From assembly GCA_950106755.1 (NCBI GenBank), contig OX467092.1, forward strand, positions 7,130,001-7,194,000: 64,000 bases of DNA, written 5' to 3'. Both the position numbers and the translations under genes were made by a program. Position 1 is the first letter of the stretch. Every line of letters starts with the position of its first letter. Shown here piece after piece: positions 38,315 through 51,187 of this stretch. The notes below the pieces were generated by a model, which was given only the letters and a program-made list of their open reading frames with translations, ran no database searches and was not told where the DNA came from. Source of the stretch: Climacium dendroides. Its lineage: Eukaryota; Streptophyta; Bryopsida; Hypnales; Climaciaceae.

Positions 38315-41300
38315 ATGAAGAAAAGAAAAATTGATGTTGGAGAATGCTCATATACAATCAATGAGCACAGGTCAAGTTCTACTCTTCTTGCTAATGTCAT
38401 TTACAAGGACACTTGTAGAGTACTTTCCACTCTCAAAACGACTATTTTCTGTCCTTCTCTAATTTTTCATTTCAAATTGCATGCATAGAATGTTTACATA
38501 ATATTCCAAGTAAAAATGCTTATTGTATGTTGGTTTAGTATTATATAATCTTGGATGAATGTACTTTATCAAGTCTTTAAAGTTTATTGTTGTATTGCAG
38601 ATCAAGTGAAGGCATGAATGATGATCCTATTTTGGAATTGAAGCACAAGATCTTCTTGAGCCATAGTGGAGCTCAAAAGGAATTTGTGGAGCATTTGTGT
38701 AAAGCTTTGGAACACCGGTGTCACTATCCATTTTTTGATAGACGTCCTGAAAGTTTGCCCAAAGGTCAAGAATTTTCGGATTTGATTGTTAAGGCCGCTC
38801 AACAATGTCAATTGCTAGTTGTGGTGGTGTCGGAGGAATACTTCATGTCCAAGTGGCCAATGATTGAATTGAATACCTTTGTACAAGCATGTAAGGTATT
38901 GAAGTCCAATATGAATGTTGCCATTCTCCCCCTCTTTTATGGGCTTTCAGTGAGTGACTTGAAAGATGAGAAGAGTCGCCAAAGGTGGTTTGAGAAATGG
39001 GAGACTTTTGCACTTGATGATGGCAAAGGAAGAATCAAGGTGGAGGATTGGAAGTATGCACTTGACGAGTTGACAAAATTCAATGGCTTGTCATATGATC
39101 AGGAATTGAAAGAGATTGTGTCATACGAGAATGCAATTGTGTCTCACATTTGTAGATTAGTTGCACCGGACATCAAGTGGGATGATTCACATGTTCAAGG
39201 AAATGCTCATGAGGTAGGCTTTTGAGTGTCTTGTATATCTTTTTATCATCTTGTTGAATGTTTTGGATTACAGTTTGAGTTCTAATGAGGATTGTTTCTA
39301 TTAATGTTTCTTGTATGGAATTGTGCATTTTATGGAATTTACATGTTGGAGGATGCTAGTGTGATTTTAGCATTTTTGGTATTTTTATAAGGAATTTGGA
39401 CTTTTGAATTGTTGAGTTTTGGGTTATTGTTGGATGACTAGGTTATTTTGGAGAGGAGGAAGGAAATTGGTTTGTCTCCAAGGTACCAAGTGAAAGTGGT
39501 TGGCATCTATGGAGTGGGTGGTATTGGTAAGACAACGATTTGCAAAAAATTGTGCAATGACTTGTCAAGCGAGTATGAGGGGAGGGTGTGCCATATTGAA
39601 TTTGACATCACATGTTCCAATTCTAAAGGGTTATTACGAAAAGCATCCATTGATTTGGCTAGAAAACAAGTTGAGCTTGTTCAACAATTGGGTGAAGGAG
39701 AAGTAAGTGTTCAATTCCACTTTGTGGTGATTGGATTTATAGGAATGTAACTATAATAATTTTCGCTTACATGTGTTAGTAAAGGGTATCTAGTTGTTAG
39801 GGTTTCATTCTCAACATTTTGTTGTAGAATTTCCAAGTGGTTGATGGCGTGGTGATTCTTATTACTTCCCATTTGTGAGTCAAGTCTCATGTCTTCTTCA
39901 ATAACTTGGCATGATTAGAGGGATTTGTGACCTTGTTGAATATTGCAGTGGTGTTTGTGACACTATTATCTTTTGAAACATTTGCATTTTTGCATTGATA
40001 GTAAATATTTGGTGTGTTTGCATTTGATGTGTTTGCAGTGTACAAATATTTTAAGGAAAAATCTTTTCAAGAAAAGAACTCTATTATGTTTGGATAATGT
40101 ATGGGATGATGATCATTCTATTAAGCAAGCATTGTTGTTTTTGAATTTGGGTTTCCATAAAGAGAGTTTTGTTGTTGTGACGGCTTGGTCTCAACGTACT
40201 TTGGAGCGTTTGGGTATAAATGGAAGAGCATGTCTTGAGATGCCCGAACTTGATGAAGGGGAGGCTACTAAGTTATTCTTACATTATGTTGCAAGTAGAA
40301 AACAATATTCACCAAGTGACATGATTTTTATCAAGCAGTGTGTTGCAAAGTGTCATTTTTGCAAGGGTGATGCAAGAGGTTTCCATTACCATCCGTTGGC
40401 CTTGGAGGTCTTGGGTAGGCAACTTGGTTGTCTTGAAGAAATGCCCTCTGAATGGGTGCAAAAATTAGGAGATGGTTTAGGAGAGAATGTTGTCTTTGAT
40501 GTGCTCAAGATTGGTTTCAATCTACTACAACCTCGTGAATAAGATATGTTTATGGATGTTGCCCTTTTTGTTTCTCCCATGTTTTGGGATTCAATATGGT
40601 TTGATTTAAATCTTCTTCCTACACCGTTGTTTGGTTTTAGGGAACGCCTTTCTATTCTTCACAAGCAACGTGATAGAGACATTCAAAGTGGGGTACGTTA
40701 TTGTCCTCCATATATAAAGATTTTGTAGTGGAAATGGAGATATTTATAGGTACTTAATCAAGTATTTAGAATGTGGTTGTATACAAGAGTTATTTGTTTT
40801 AGAGGGTTTAGGAAGGGTTCTTGTTGGTTTCTTTGGCCTAGTATGTACCTTCAAAGAAGTGTTGTTGCATGTTGTGGTATTTGAAGACCTTATGATTGTA
40901 ATGGTGTGTGATAATTTGTGCTTGATGTAATATTTTGTGGTTGTGTTTGGCATGGCAGTTGGATAGCCTCACTAGTAAAGGCTTGTTGCAAGATACAGAT
41001 TTTTCATGTGGAAATATCAACATACATGATTTGAATATTGAGTTTGCAAAACTAAAGGGAAAAGGAAATTTGGATGGAGCAACAGACATGTGGAATCGAA
41101 GATGGGTGTATGTGGATGATGGGGATCTCTCTGAGCTTGAAGTTAGAATTCCTGGAGATTGTTGGCCAAATATGAAACGACTTTATATTCATCAAGAAGA
41201 TAATTTGCTCGAGCGAACTAATGTGATTACAAGTTTGAATGGAATTGAGTGGCAATACTTCTCAAATGTTTTAATGTTGCATCTCAATGGTTTGAGTATA

Positions 41301-42377
41301 CAAGGAACATTGAACTTGAAGGGCATGAAGTGTTTACGGATCTTGAGACTATGCTCTTTAGATTCGCTTGAGAATCTTGAGGGCTTTTCGGAATTGACAA
41401 ACCTCATGATTTTCGAATGGACGACAGATTTTCTACAACTTGATGAGAAAAGGAAGACATACTTTGTAGGGCATTTTCCAGCATCTTTAAAATTTCTACG
41501 CATATTAGGACATTGTGTTGTGTTAGAGCCAAATGTACTCACACAATGCAACTCCTTGTGTAAACTGTGGTTCAATGGTGTGGATGTGGGAGAAGTATTG
41601 GATTTGAGTAGTTGTTCTTCTTTGGATGCTATAAATCTTCATTTCAATCCAAAGCACCCAACCTTGTTAATACTTTGTACAAGCAAGACATCTAAACTAA
41701 AGTCCATTGATATTGGAACTGGACTTGCATTGACGACACCTGAGTTTTTAGGTGTTTTGCTTGCCATTCGAGGGTTGGATCAAGTTGTCAGCCTAGAGTA
41801 TTTGCACTTAGAAAATTGCCATTTTATTGAGCCGCTCATTTTGGTGACTTTGACCAAATTGCAATCTTTGAAATTAATTGGGTGCACCAGGTTCCTTGGT
41901 TTTTGCATTCCCCTTCCATTTGAGGAGCGTCATTTTTCAATTGTAGAAGCTATTGAGGAATCAGATTTGAATGGATTGAAGGAATTACAAGTTTTGGACT
42001 TATCTTTTAGCATGAGGAGGACTCTATCATTTGGAATGGGTGACTTATTGGCATTGCAAACCCTTAACCTAAAACACTGTTCTTTTCTACAACGGTTGCC
42101 GGATTTGAGTAAGTTGATTAGTCTTAAGGAACTCAATCTTGATGGTTGTTCTATACTACAACTTTATGAGGAAGACATCCAAATGCTGGCCACATTGCCT
42201 TTGTTGCACCCTGTGTCCTTTTCAACAACTAGGGGGGTAGTTCGTTTGGACTTTCATAGGCGAAAGGTTCTAAGACATCAAGATTTTGCTTCTATAATTT
42301 CAAATTCTTGGTTGGCTTGGAAGGAAGGTGAATGGAAAGAAGAAGAGCTTGGACAACCTCCAATCTTCATTTTTTAA
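38315..42377 (+). CDS. TIR-NB-ARC-LRR resistance-type gene (copy B), in-frame TAA
   Basis: Five exons join in phase: 38315-38370 (MKKRKIDVGECSYTINEH), 38601-39213, 39442-39702, 40039-40692 and 40959-42377, giving 1,000 codons before the final stop. Exon 2 is a TIR domain (HKIFLSHSGAQKEFVEHL, FFDRRPESLPKGQEF, SKWPMIELNTF). Exon 3 has the P-loop GVGGIGKTT. Exon 4 has kinase-2 LLCLDNVWDD, a GLPL-type HYHPLALEVLG and DMFMDVALF (RNBS-D-like). Exon 5 starts with an MHD-type INIHDLNIEF and continues as ~13-15 irregular LRRs ending near LPLLHPVSF. TNLs sense pathogen effectors, and TIR domains can act as NADases. Oddity: codon 478 (40540-40542) is TAA just before DMFMDV, so a plain translation gives a 477-residue TIR-NB protein. 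It is either a recent nonsense allele, a natural TN protein, or read through. Confidence 0.85.
40540..40542 (+). other. In-frame TAA in the TNL ARC2 region
   Basis: The frame reads ..LLQPRE-stop-DMFMDVALF.. without any shift. It stands where related proteins usually have K or Q before the MFLDIA-like motif, so CAA-to-TAA or AAA-to-TAA would each be one change. The same TAA is present in copy C at 53127-53129. No in-phase intron removing it was found. Confidence 0.9.
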
Positions 42378-43720
42378 TAGTTGGCATTGTCGTACATTTT
42401 TTGATGGCATGCCAAAATGGTTGAAATTAGAATACAATTGATCTTTTGAAAGCTGTAATTGGAGATGGGGATGTGCAATCAATGTAAGCCTTGACATCAA
42501 ACAATGGAACAAGTTACAAATTTGCAAGTTGCAACTGAGGATTTATTTCCTTGGGAAAGTATAAACAATGTGTTTAATGCTAGGTGGTAGTTGAACACAT
42601 CAAGGAGTTAGTGATGGTCAATATTTTGTGGATTAGAGGCTTAAGATGGTCATGCCTTGTAAAGAGGGAACATGTGGTGGTAGGAGTCTCCTCCATAAGT
42701 CTACACCTCAAGGACCAAGAGGCTTGATGTAGGTTTTTCTTGTAGTTTTACAATTTTGAATAGGTCTTAATGAATTTCTACTTTTGTTCCATCTTTTTGG
42801 TAGTATTAGAATGTGAAAAGCTACCATTTGGAGCTTCATACAAGTTATAGCAAGTAAGATCTTTCGTCAATTGTGGGTTGTTTGTTCTTGGATGTAACTT
42901 TTAATTATGCATGAGTACAATGCAAACCCTTTTGTCAAGCACCCAAATTCAAAATGTGAGGTTTTTGTTGAATCAATAGTCAAGAATGTTAATTTTGTGC
43001 TGCACCTACAAAACTTCTAACTTAATTCATATGTTGTTTTTTGTAAATTATAACATTAATTTGCACTAGTTTTGGATTGATGCAAACTTCTAGTATGGTA
43101 GCTTTTAGTATTTGAGATGGAAGCAAGATAAGAGAAATATTCTACCCAATGAAATTCTCAACTACTCAATGAATGAATTTCATGTGGATTGTTTTACCAA
43201 TTGCACATTAAAAATGTCCTTTTAAGTCCAATTCAAAGATGCTCGCAGAGTCTTTACTAATTGCACATTGGAAATATTCTTAAAAGTTCAATTCAAAGAT
43301 TCATGTTGTGTTTTTTTCCTTTGATTTCCACCACATAAGTGTAATTAATTATGGATCAATAGAGTACGTCCTATACTTTTAGATTATTTGAAACCCTCTA
43401 GAGTGACTTTTCAATCAATTCCTTGATCAATTCAAACATTTGAGGTATAGAATGAAAGACGTAGAGGTTTATATTGACCATGAATGCATCCAACTTTGAA
43501 AGTTGCTTGAGATTCCAAGTAACATAAGATAGAATTGCCATTTACCATAGAGATTTGCTATCTAGGTACTTTGAAGAAGTTAGTTGTTAGCTCCCATATT
43601 TTTTAGAGGTTTAAAAGTTTGAGAGAAGTTAATTGCAAAAAAAATGAAGATATTTTAATAAGAAGTGAATTTTTTGTGATTTTTGAAAGCGAAAATGTTA
43701 AAGTATGAATAGACCTTTGT
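42378..43720. other. 3' region of the TNL gene
   Basis: 42480-42560 matches the start of the NLR 3'-flank repeats at 21.43 and 31.57 kb but is more AT-rich. 43250-43360 recurs after copy C at 53840-53935, which marks the right end of the LRR deletion there. No gene is seen. Confidence 0.6.
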
Positions 43721-44480
43721 TGAAGCGTGGGCTAATGTGTCCACTCTCCAAGGGCATTGCCATCATGATAAAGGACTCTAAAGATAATGGTAATAGATGA
43801 GCCACTAATGCAATTAGAAGGATCCTACGTGTAGTAGAATTGGATGGATAGTGGTATTGGGGAGTTCTACCTTATATCCCATTCCATTAGTTGCAATCTT
43901 GTAATTTCAAATCAACAATGATTTCAATTTCACAACCTTTTCAAAGTGTTGGTGTCATTCTTGAATTTGTAAAGGACAAAGGAAAGATGATTGATTAGCA
44001 CCAAGTATAAAACTCAAATTTCAAGTCTATAGAACCTACATTGGGTTTCATGATCCCTCTTGTAGTATACATCATTTTTTAGAGATGTTGGCAATTTAGC
44101 TAGCATTGGTTGCTTGAATAATTTTCATGCTTTGGTTTTCAATAGTATTTGTGCTACTTGTGAAGTTCCCATTTGCTTTCCTAGCTCAGCTCCCTCACGT
44201 GTAATCCAAGAATGAATTTGTTGTTCCGATAGTTGTCTTTTGCTCAAGGCAACAATCTTTGATCAATTGCAAATTGCACTACAATGGTTGTGTGATGGAA
44301 TGAGGAAGTATTTTGAAGGTTGTTTGTCAATGATCGTGGTTTCTATAACTTGTAGTACTAAATTGCAGAGGTCAGTACAAGTCAAAGCTTTAGTTCAAGA
44401 CATTAGGAAAAATTTCAGGCTTGAAAAGGCTGCTAATATTTTATTTTTGGCACCCAAAAGTGCAAATACAAAAAAATGTT
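43721..44480. repeat. NLR-locus repeat, uninterrupted copy
   Basis: It matches 22711-23017 plus 25663-26110 and is the empty site for the insertion at 23023-25662. 43930-44060 recurs at 53950-54070. 44270-44440 is a decayed copy of the 60.1-60.4-kb upstream family (ttgcagaggtcagtacaag). Confidence 0.8.
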
Positions 44481-45660
44481 TTAAAAAAATAAAATATTAA
44501 AAAATAAATGAAATTTAAAATAGTCAATTTGACATAGCATTGATGAGACACTAGTAGTGGTACATCAGATTCCCAATTTTTTTCCTAGAATTGCACTATG
44601 GAATTGTAGTGCTTGTAGTCTTTTTGAAGCCTGAATTTTTCCTTTTGTTATTTAGGGTTCGAGTTCGAGATAATTTCACGACACAGAAGCCTATTTCAAT
44701 GCAACTTGATGGCATGTAGAGCAACATTAAATGATACGTGTTGCACATTCGATTTTGTTTATTCCTTTTCTTCTTCTTTGCTTTAACAAACAAATAGTCA
44801 TCCATTAGAGTTCATTGAGGTAGGCAGTTACTACCTCTTTTGAGTGTATAGTAACACTTCTGTCACAATGCACTTAGAATTTTAATTAATTAAAAAAAAT
44901 TTAAACTCCCCCCAGATCCCCTCCACCTCAAGTTTAAAATTTTTTTTATTAATTAAAATCAATTTCTTAATTCTTCATCCCCCCTACTTGTCATTTTTTA
45001 AACGAGGTTAACATGACCTACCCTAAACCCAATGAAAATCCCATATCCCGTATTTATATATCATATCTGTATTCATATTGTACCATACTCTGATATCAAG
45101 TATCTGTATCCATATTTTTGTACCGTATCTATAACCATATTCTGATTCCATATTTGTATTTGAATTTGGATGGATGATTCAGATTAAATCTCAAAGATCA
45201 ATGGCTTGAGAAATTTTGAGAAATTGATTGCATTTTGGAGGGGGAAGCATTTTAAAAAAAAAGAATCAACGGCCTTTAAATTTTTTGGGAGAGGGGGGGT
45301 AACTAATACAAACCAAGGTAGACAGCCTCTTTTCACTAGATAGCCGTCCACTAGACTTCAAATAAAAATTACAAACCAGATTTACAAATCCATGAGGTTG
45401 TATCTCCAAAGTGGTTCTACTAATTATAATAATAAGGTACAAAGTCCATGTAGTTAACCCTAGAGCGCTACTCCACGCAATTTCTAGAGGACAAATAGAT
45501 TGAAAATCACTTAACAAATTGGTAGTCACCCATTAGAGTTCAAACAAAAATTACAAACCTATGAGATTGTATCTCCAAAGTGTTTCTACTAGTTATAGTA
45601 ATAAGGTACAAAGTTTGTGTAGTTAATCTTGGAGCACTCTTACGTGATAAAATATCTCCA
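44481..45660. repeat. AT-rich repeats related to 16.5 and 26.4 kb
   Basis: Phrases around tgaggttgtatctccaaagt occur here twice (about 45393 and 45563) and also at 16.6 and 26.52 kb. 45000-45170 has a run of repeated tatccgtat/catatctgtat-like words. No gene is seen. Confidence 0.6.
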
Positions 45661-45668
45661 CAAATTTA

Positions 45669-46600
45669 TTGGTAGATTGTGAGTATCTTTTTTGTATAAG
45701 TTTTTTGACCTTGAATTTTGGCACAATTGTTATTAACATGAATTATATCTTGTTCCAAAAATTTCATGGTAAATAGACAATTTCTTAGTCCTTGGGAGGG
45801 TGTCAAAGTTGGTAGTAGTGAAATGGCTTCCCCCATTGTTTCCCACAACTACACATGTTGGTAGATTGTATATATCTTTTCTTGTATAGATCTTTTGACC
45901 TTCAAAGTTGGAATACATGTTATTAACATAGAAAAATTCTCATACCAAAAATTTCATGGTAAATAAAAAAAATCTCAGCCCTTGGGAGGGTGTCAAAATT
46001 AGTTGGCAGTAGAGAAATGGTTTCTCAAAGCTACCTATGTTGGTAGATTTTGAATATCTTTTTTTATAAGACTTTTTTGTCCTTGAAATTTGGCATATAT
46101 GTTATCAACATAAAGAGGATTGGGTGAAAATAATTTCATGGTAAATAGATAATTTCTCAACCCTTGGGAGGGTGTCAAAGTTGGCGTAGTGAAATGATTC
46201 CCACAAGTGTTTTTCAAAACAACACATGTTGGTAGATTGTGAATATCTTTTTTGTATTGATCTTTTGGCTTTGAAATTTGGAAGTTGAAACACATGTTAT
46301 TAATATAGAATAATTTCTTTCCCAAAAATTTCATGGAATTTTTTTTTCAATCCTTAGGATGCTATCAAAGTTGGCACCAACAAAAAAATTTGCACAGCTA
46401 CCTATGTTGGTAAATTTTGAATAAATTTTTTTGGGTGAATCTTTTGGCCTTGAAATCTTGCTTGAAATTTGGTAAACGTGTTACTAACAAAAAGATGATT
46501 TTGTGGTAAAAATTTTGTGGTAAAATACCAATTTTTCAACTCTTGGAAGGTTGTCAAAGTCAATAGCATTGAAATTTCCTTCACTACAATTTTGAAAACA
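45669..46600. repeat. Five-unit tandem array, ~178-189-bp unit
   Basis: Units start with ttggtagattgtgaatatc at about 45669, 45858, 46040, 46229 and 46407. Each contains gaccttgaaatttgg, then gttattaacat, then aaaaatttcatggtaaatag, then cttgggagggtgtcaaagtt. A minus-strand frame stays partly open through several units (for example TLPRTKKLSIYHEI), but it shifts between units. I read this as a small satellite rather than a gene. Confidence 0.85.
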
Positions 46601-46932
46601 CCATTTTGATTGGGACCCCATTGTATAAAAATATAAGCAAAAACATGCCAAATTTTGAAAAAGGATCAAGGCATTTAAGGTTTAATTTTGTAAGATGTCA
46701 TGCATATCTAGTATACTTTAGAATTACAAGCTATCATATGAGATTAATCCTTTGCTATGTCAACGTCCACTTTTGGGACGATGTACAAATTGATATTCTT
46801 GTTTCTTTTTCATCATTTCTTGGATGAAAGTCATCCTAAATTGTGGAGATACTTTATCAAGTTATTGTCCTATCTAATGGTTGGATTTGATGTTAGTATA
46901 ATACATATTTTCTAAAATTACAAATGGAGAAG
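46601..46932. repeat. AT-rich block fragment, left of the second LTR insertion
   Basis: It matches 19270-19585 and 30780-31090 (aaatttgaaaaaggatcaag). The match breaks at 46932 and resumes at 49724, which defines the insertion. Confidence 0.8.
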
Positions 46933-49723
46933 TGTAGTCTAAGCTTTTGTAGTTTCTCAAAACCCAGGACTAAGTATAGGGGTTCTAAATCTAAAGGGAA
47001 TGGTCAAAGAGTCTATCGTTTTGTAGCTAGAAGTCACTTGTAAATCAAAAGAAAAGGGAATATACACACAAATTACAAAAACTACTTCATTCACTCTTAT
47101 TCCCAAGGTATAATTTAGTTGCCAATCCATTAAATAATGCTTGGACGCATGAAATGCTGTCCCAGTCCTACCTAGTGTGCTAGGGTAAACTTTTAACAAA
47201 TAGTCAGGGTTGACCACAATTTGTCAAATGCATGATCTATTACTAGACAAATGCATATATAATATAATATAATATATAATTGTACACATGTTCATTAATT
47301 ACTGGTGATTTGCATTACCAAGACAATTGGTCCAGTCACTACTTAGTTAGCCTAATTACTAATTTAGATGAGTAAGAAATCAGTCCCAGTCCTACAACAA
47401 TTTGTCACTATCTAAATGCGATGGGAATGAGTGTTTTATGCAATTCTCCACAGTTAGTTTCCACTGCACAATCTCAACAATTTGTCAATATGCACAATTT
47501 ATCTCAAATCCATGAATCAACTAGATGCACATGATGTCATGATCCCACCAATAGACTTACACATTCAATGAAATTAACTCACAAACTAATTGTCTTATTT
47601 CAAAATGAATTCACTCTTTTGGACCTGTTCTCACAACTCGTCGTTCAATCACTATATCATGCAAGTTCTGTGATAACTCATAAGACAATTAGTCAAACTC
47701 AATTTTCACCTATCCAGGACTTACTCTTACTTTATTTCACACGCCAATATGATCTCATCACTAATACCATTTGACTCTGCAAAATCAACCCTTTGACAAT
47801 TTGTACAATTATTTCCAAACTATGAATTAGAGATCAAAAGACAATTTGTTAAATTTCCCAAATTGAGAATAAATTACTTAACAAATTGTAAATCTCAAGA
47901 ATTGATTTTGGATTTACTCCACAGTCATGCAATTTAATTTACATACAACAATGGACTCACTTCTCACAATCACATGCAACCATCATTCAAATTAAATCAC
48001 AATTCAATTTTAATTCACAAAGACAATTTGTCAGCATCCAATTGGTTCGCCTCAATCTGTATCCAAATCACGCAGCTTACACATCATATGCACAACAAGT
48101 AATTTTATTATAATGCAAGTATTGAATTTTTAAATCAAGTTTTTTTCTCTTTTAATTATTCTCAGATTTTATCAATTCCAATTCAATATGGATGTCGCTA
48201 CTCCATATTCATAACAATGACAAATTGTCTTCAACATATAATAAGCAGATTCAATCACCAGATCTCTATTTTTAAATGACAACTTATAGATGCGTCCTTA
48301 TTCAATTAGACAATTTGTAATGCAAATGAATTCAATCTCTGGTTCAATGCTAACATCTTAACAAATTGTTCAATTCACATGCAATTCAACTAATCACAGT
48401 TTCACAACAAGATTTGATCACTGGATTCTCAAATAATTTGCACACATTCCACACAATTTCGTGATACCAATTACTGGTTGGCAATTTCACTTGTCAATTT
48501 GTCCAACTATCTGATCCATTCATTAGATCCAAATAACATGATACCACAATTTGTCCTTCATCAATAATTACATTTGAAGACCATTTGTTTAAAAATCAAC
48601 TTACCTGGAGTTGACGGTTCCTCTACTGGGTCTTCACAACCTTGCTCCACGCTTACATTCCTCAGATAATTCGTTTCTCCATTTACTTCATCTCCTCCAT
48701 TGACAATTTGTCTCCAAGCTTAATCAGCCTTTCGAACTCCGCTCTCTTTGCGTATTCAGTCACTCATCGCCACAGACAACTCGTTTTGACTCTCATCGTC
48801 ACAGATAAATTTCTCAATTTGTTTACCGAAATGAATCTCACAGGATTCAACCAATACTCCCAGTTTGTTTAAATTTAATATTTAATTCTAATTATAGGAC
48901 AACGTGTCAAGAACAATCTATACAATTCAAGCAATCCAAAAACAGTTACTTGATCACTCAACTTATACACACAAACAGGATTTAACAATTTGTCAAACCG
49001 ATCAACAATATGCACACACACACAACAGTAATATTCAACCTCAATATGACAATTCGTTTACAATGATCGATTCTACAAGTTAGATCATTAAATCAATGTA
49101 CAATCACAATGACAATTTGTCAACAAGCACAACAACTTGCAATCACACAATAACGCAAATATACACAACAATCGTCCACACACGCATACACACACACAAT
49201 TATTTTCGATAATTAGACTTAAGTAATTCACACTTAAGAATTTTGTAATTGAGTTCAGAGGCAATTTGCGCTCAAAGCTGGCCCAATCACTGGTGCTCAG
49301 TCTGGCAATTTGCTTAACTCAAATTCACAAAGCAATCAAGACCCACCCAGGAACAACTGATGCCAACAGCACTCCCTGTGCAAGACAAATTGTATTACAT
49401 ATGAGCTTTGAAGGAGTTCACAATTCACAAGTTGACACAGTGGTACGATTACACTGGCACACACACGTTAGAAAAGACTAAAGCTGGTTTCGAAATTGAG
49501 AGAGAGAGAACCACAACATATTGTCTGCCTATATGCCACTGAGGAGGTACCAATCACTATCAAGACAATTCGTCACGGTTCCTATCCAACTGGAATACAA
49601 CTTTCCAAATCACTCGACTAATTGTCATTCATTACTATATAATTGTTAAGTCTAATAGTTTTCATCCTCCTTTTTAACTACATTAGACAATTAGTTAAAA
49701 ACTCAAAAATTTGGACGCTCACA
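46933..49723. mobile_element. LTR-like insertion, 2.79 kb (possible solo LTR)
   Basis: It begins TGTAGTCTAAGC and ends GACGCTCACA (TG...CA). It is flanked by agaag(tgt) at 46928-46932 and 49724-49728. The homologous sites at about 19583 and 31093 have a single copy, so this is a 5-bp target duplication. No gag-pol frame was found. The striking feature is the word acaatttgtc (and variants such as caattcgtc, ctaattgtc), about thirty times with ~80-bp average spacing, together with ccaatcactgg words. These are the reverse complements of the words in 23023-25662. Confidence 0.7.
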
Positions 49724-51146
49724 AGAAGTGTATCAAGTGGTTGACCAAGCCAAAATAGCATTGACTCTAGTTCAAAACCAGATTTTCAACAATGTGGTCA
49801 TAGATCTAAAGTATATAAAAAATTCAAAAACTAACCATGTCAAGAGAACTTCATTTGAGATCCATTCCAACAAATTTTTACTCAAAAAATGATAACATTT
49901 TGCTTGTAATCAAATTTAGAAGTAATTAAAAAAATTTCTTTCCAAATTTATAAAAAAATATTGGTGACAGCATTGGTGAATCTAACCATATAGATGGAAT
50001 CTGAAATTCAAAGTCTACAACTTTTATTTGTATACCAACTCCAAAATATTCTTCCAAAGAGCACTATTGATGATGATTTTTCTCAAATCATCAATTTGAG
50101 AGAATACTCTGTACGTTTAGGGGTTAAGTGCTCAACTTTTGCTTGCAAATATCTAGCATTCTAGAACAGCACTTGATGATGACCATGTGGTGAGGCCCCT
50201 GATGAGTACCCACAATTTAGTTGGTGCAAATGACAAAAGCCTAAGTTGATTGGGAATGCGTACACAACCAACTCAAACTTCTGGATTGTTGTTTCTTCGC
50301 AATGAGGCTTGCACACACCTGGCTTGTTGCATTCCCTCCATGAACTTATTTAGAACTGCGAACCAAAATCATGAAGCACCGGGTGGCCAAATCAGTCACA
50401 TCATTGAAGAATAGATTTAAAAAAAATTCTATTTTAACACCTTGGAATGTACATCATTCATTTTGTGTAACTTCAGCACAAAGCTCTTGAAAACATTTAT
50501 GATCCATCTAGTGATGAAAAGGGCTCTTCAAGATGAAATGAAATTTAGCAAGTATTACTATGTGTCTCTATCATTTTGACATTGGTTTTCGATTGATTGT
50601 GGATGAAATGACATGTAGAAGTACAAGCGTTCAAATTGTTCTAGACTTTTGTCTAAGGGAATTCAAAATTTTGGATTAGGATCCTAAGCCATCTAGTTTG
50701 TGCAAGATTTTGTGGTGCATTATGGGACTGTAGAGTTCTCAACCCTTCTTTGTGAACCAAAACCATGAAGCACCAAGTGTCAATCAATATAGCATGTACG
50801 TTCTCAGTCAAATGGTCACTCCTTTGGCTCACTCTTTGAGTTTCTATTGAACATGCAAAGTGCGTAAGTTCCCTAAGCAACCTTGACCTTTGATAATGGC
50901 AGTTTAGTACCTTGGATATATTACATTCTGATTGAGGATCAGGTATTCATGGTAGATTTGTCAATTGTGGGCTCATGACCTTCTCTTATTTGTTGTTCAA
51001 ATCAAAGAAGCAAAGCAGAAGTGAATGGCCAAACTACAATGATTGAAATTAGATGGGCATAGAAAGTTCATTGAACATTGCATTCCAGACCAACATCAAC
51101 AACTATATTCTAGTGATTCAAATTTCATCACCACATCCAATTTGAA
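49724..51146. repeat. Upstream flank of TNL copy C
   Basis: It matches 19585-21000 in the same orientation with many C/T and G/A differences. The match ends near 51140, where TNL-derived sequence starts (homologous to about 38560). Confidence 0.8.
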
Positions 51147-51187
51147 TATGCTTTATCAAGTCTTAGAAGTTTATTGTTGTATTACAA

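Noticed and set aside
40535..40640. Alternative intron removing the TAA in the TNL
   Set aside because: GTGAAT and a downstream AG exist, but the 106-bp length would break the frame into the LRR exon.
45666..46669. Series of minus-strand frames of 60-99 codons
   Set aside because: They repeat with the ~185-bp tandem unit and shift between units. Treated as satellite.
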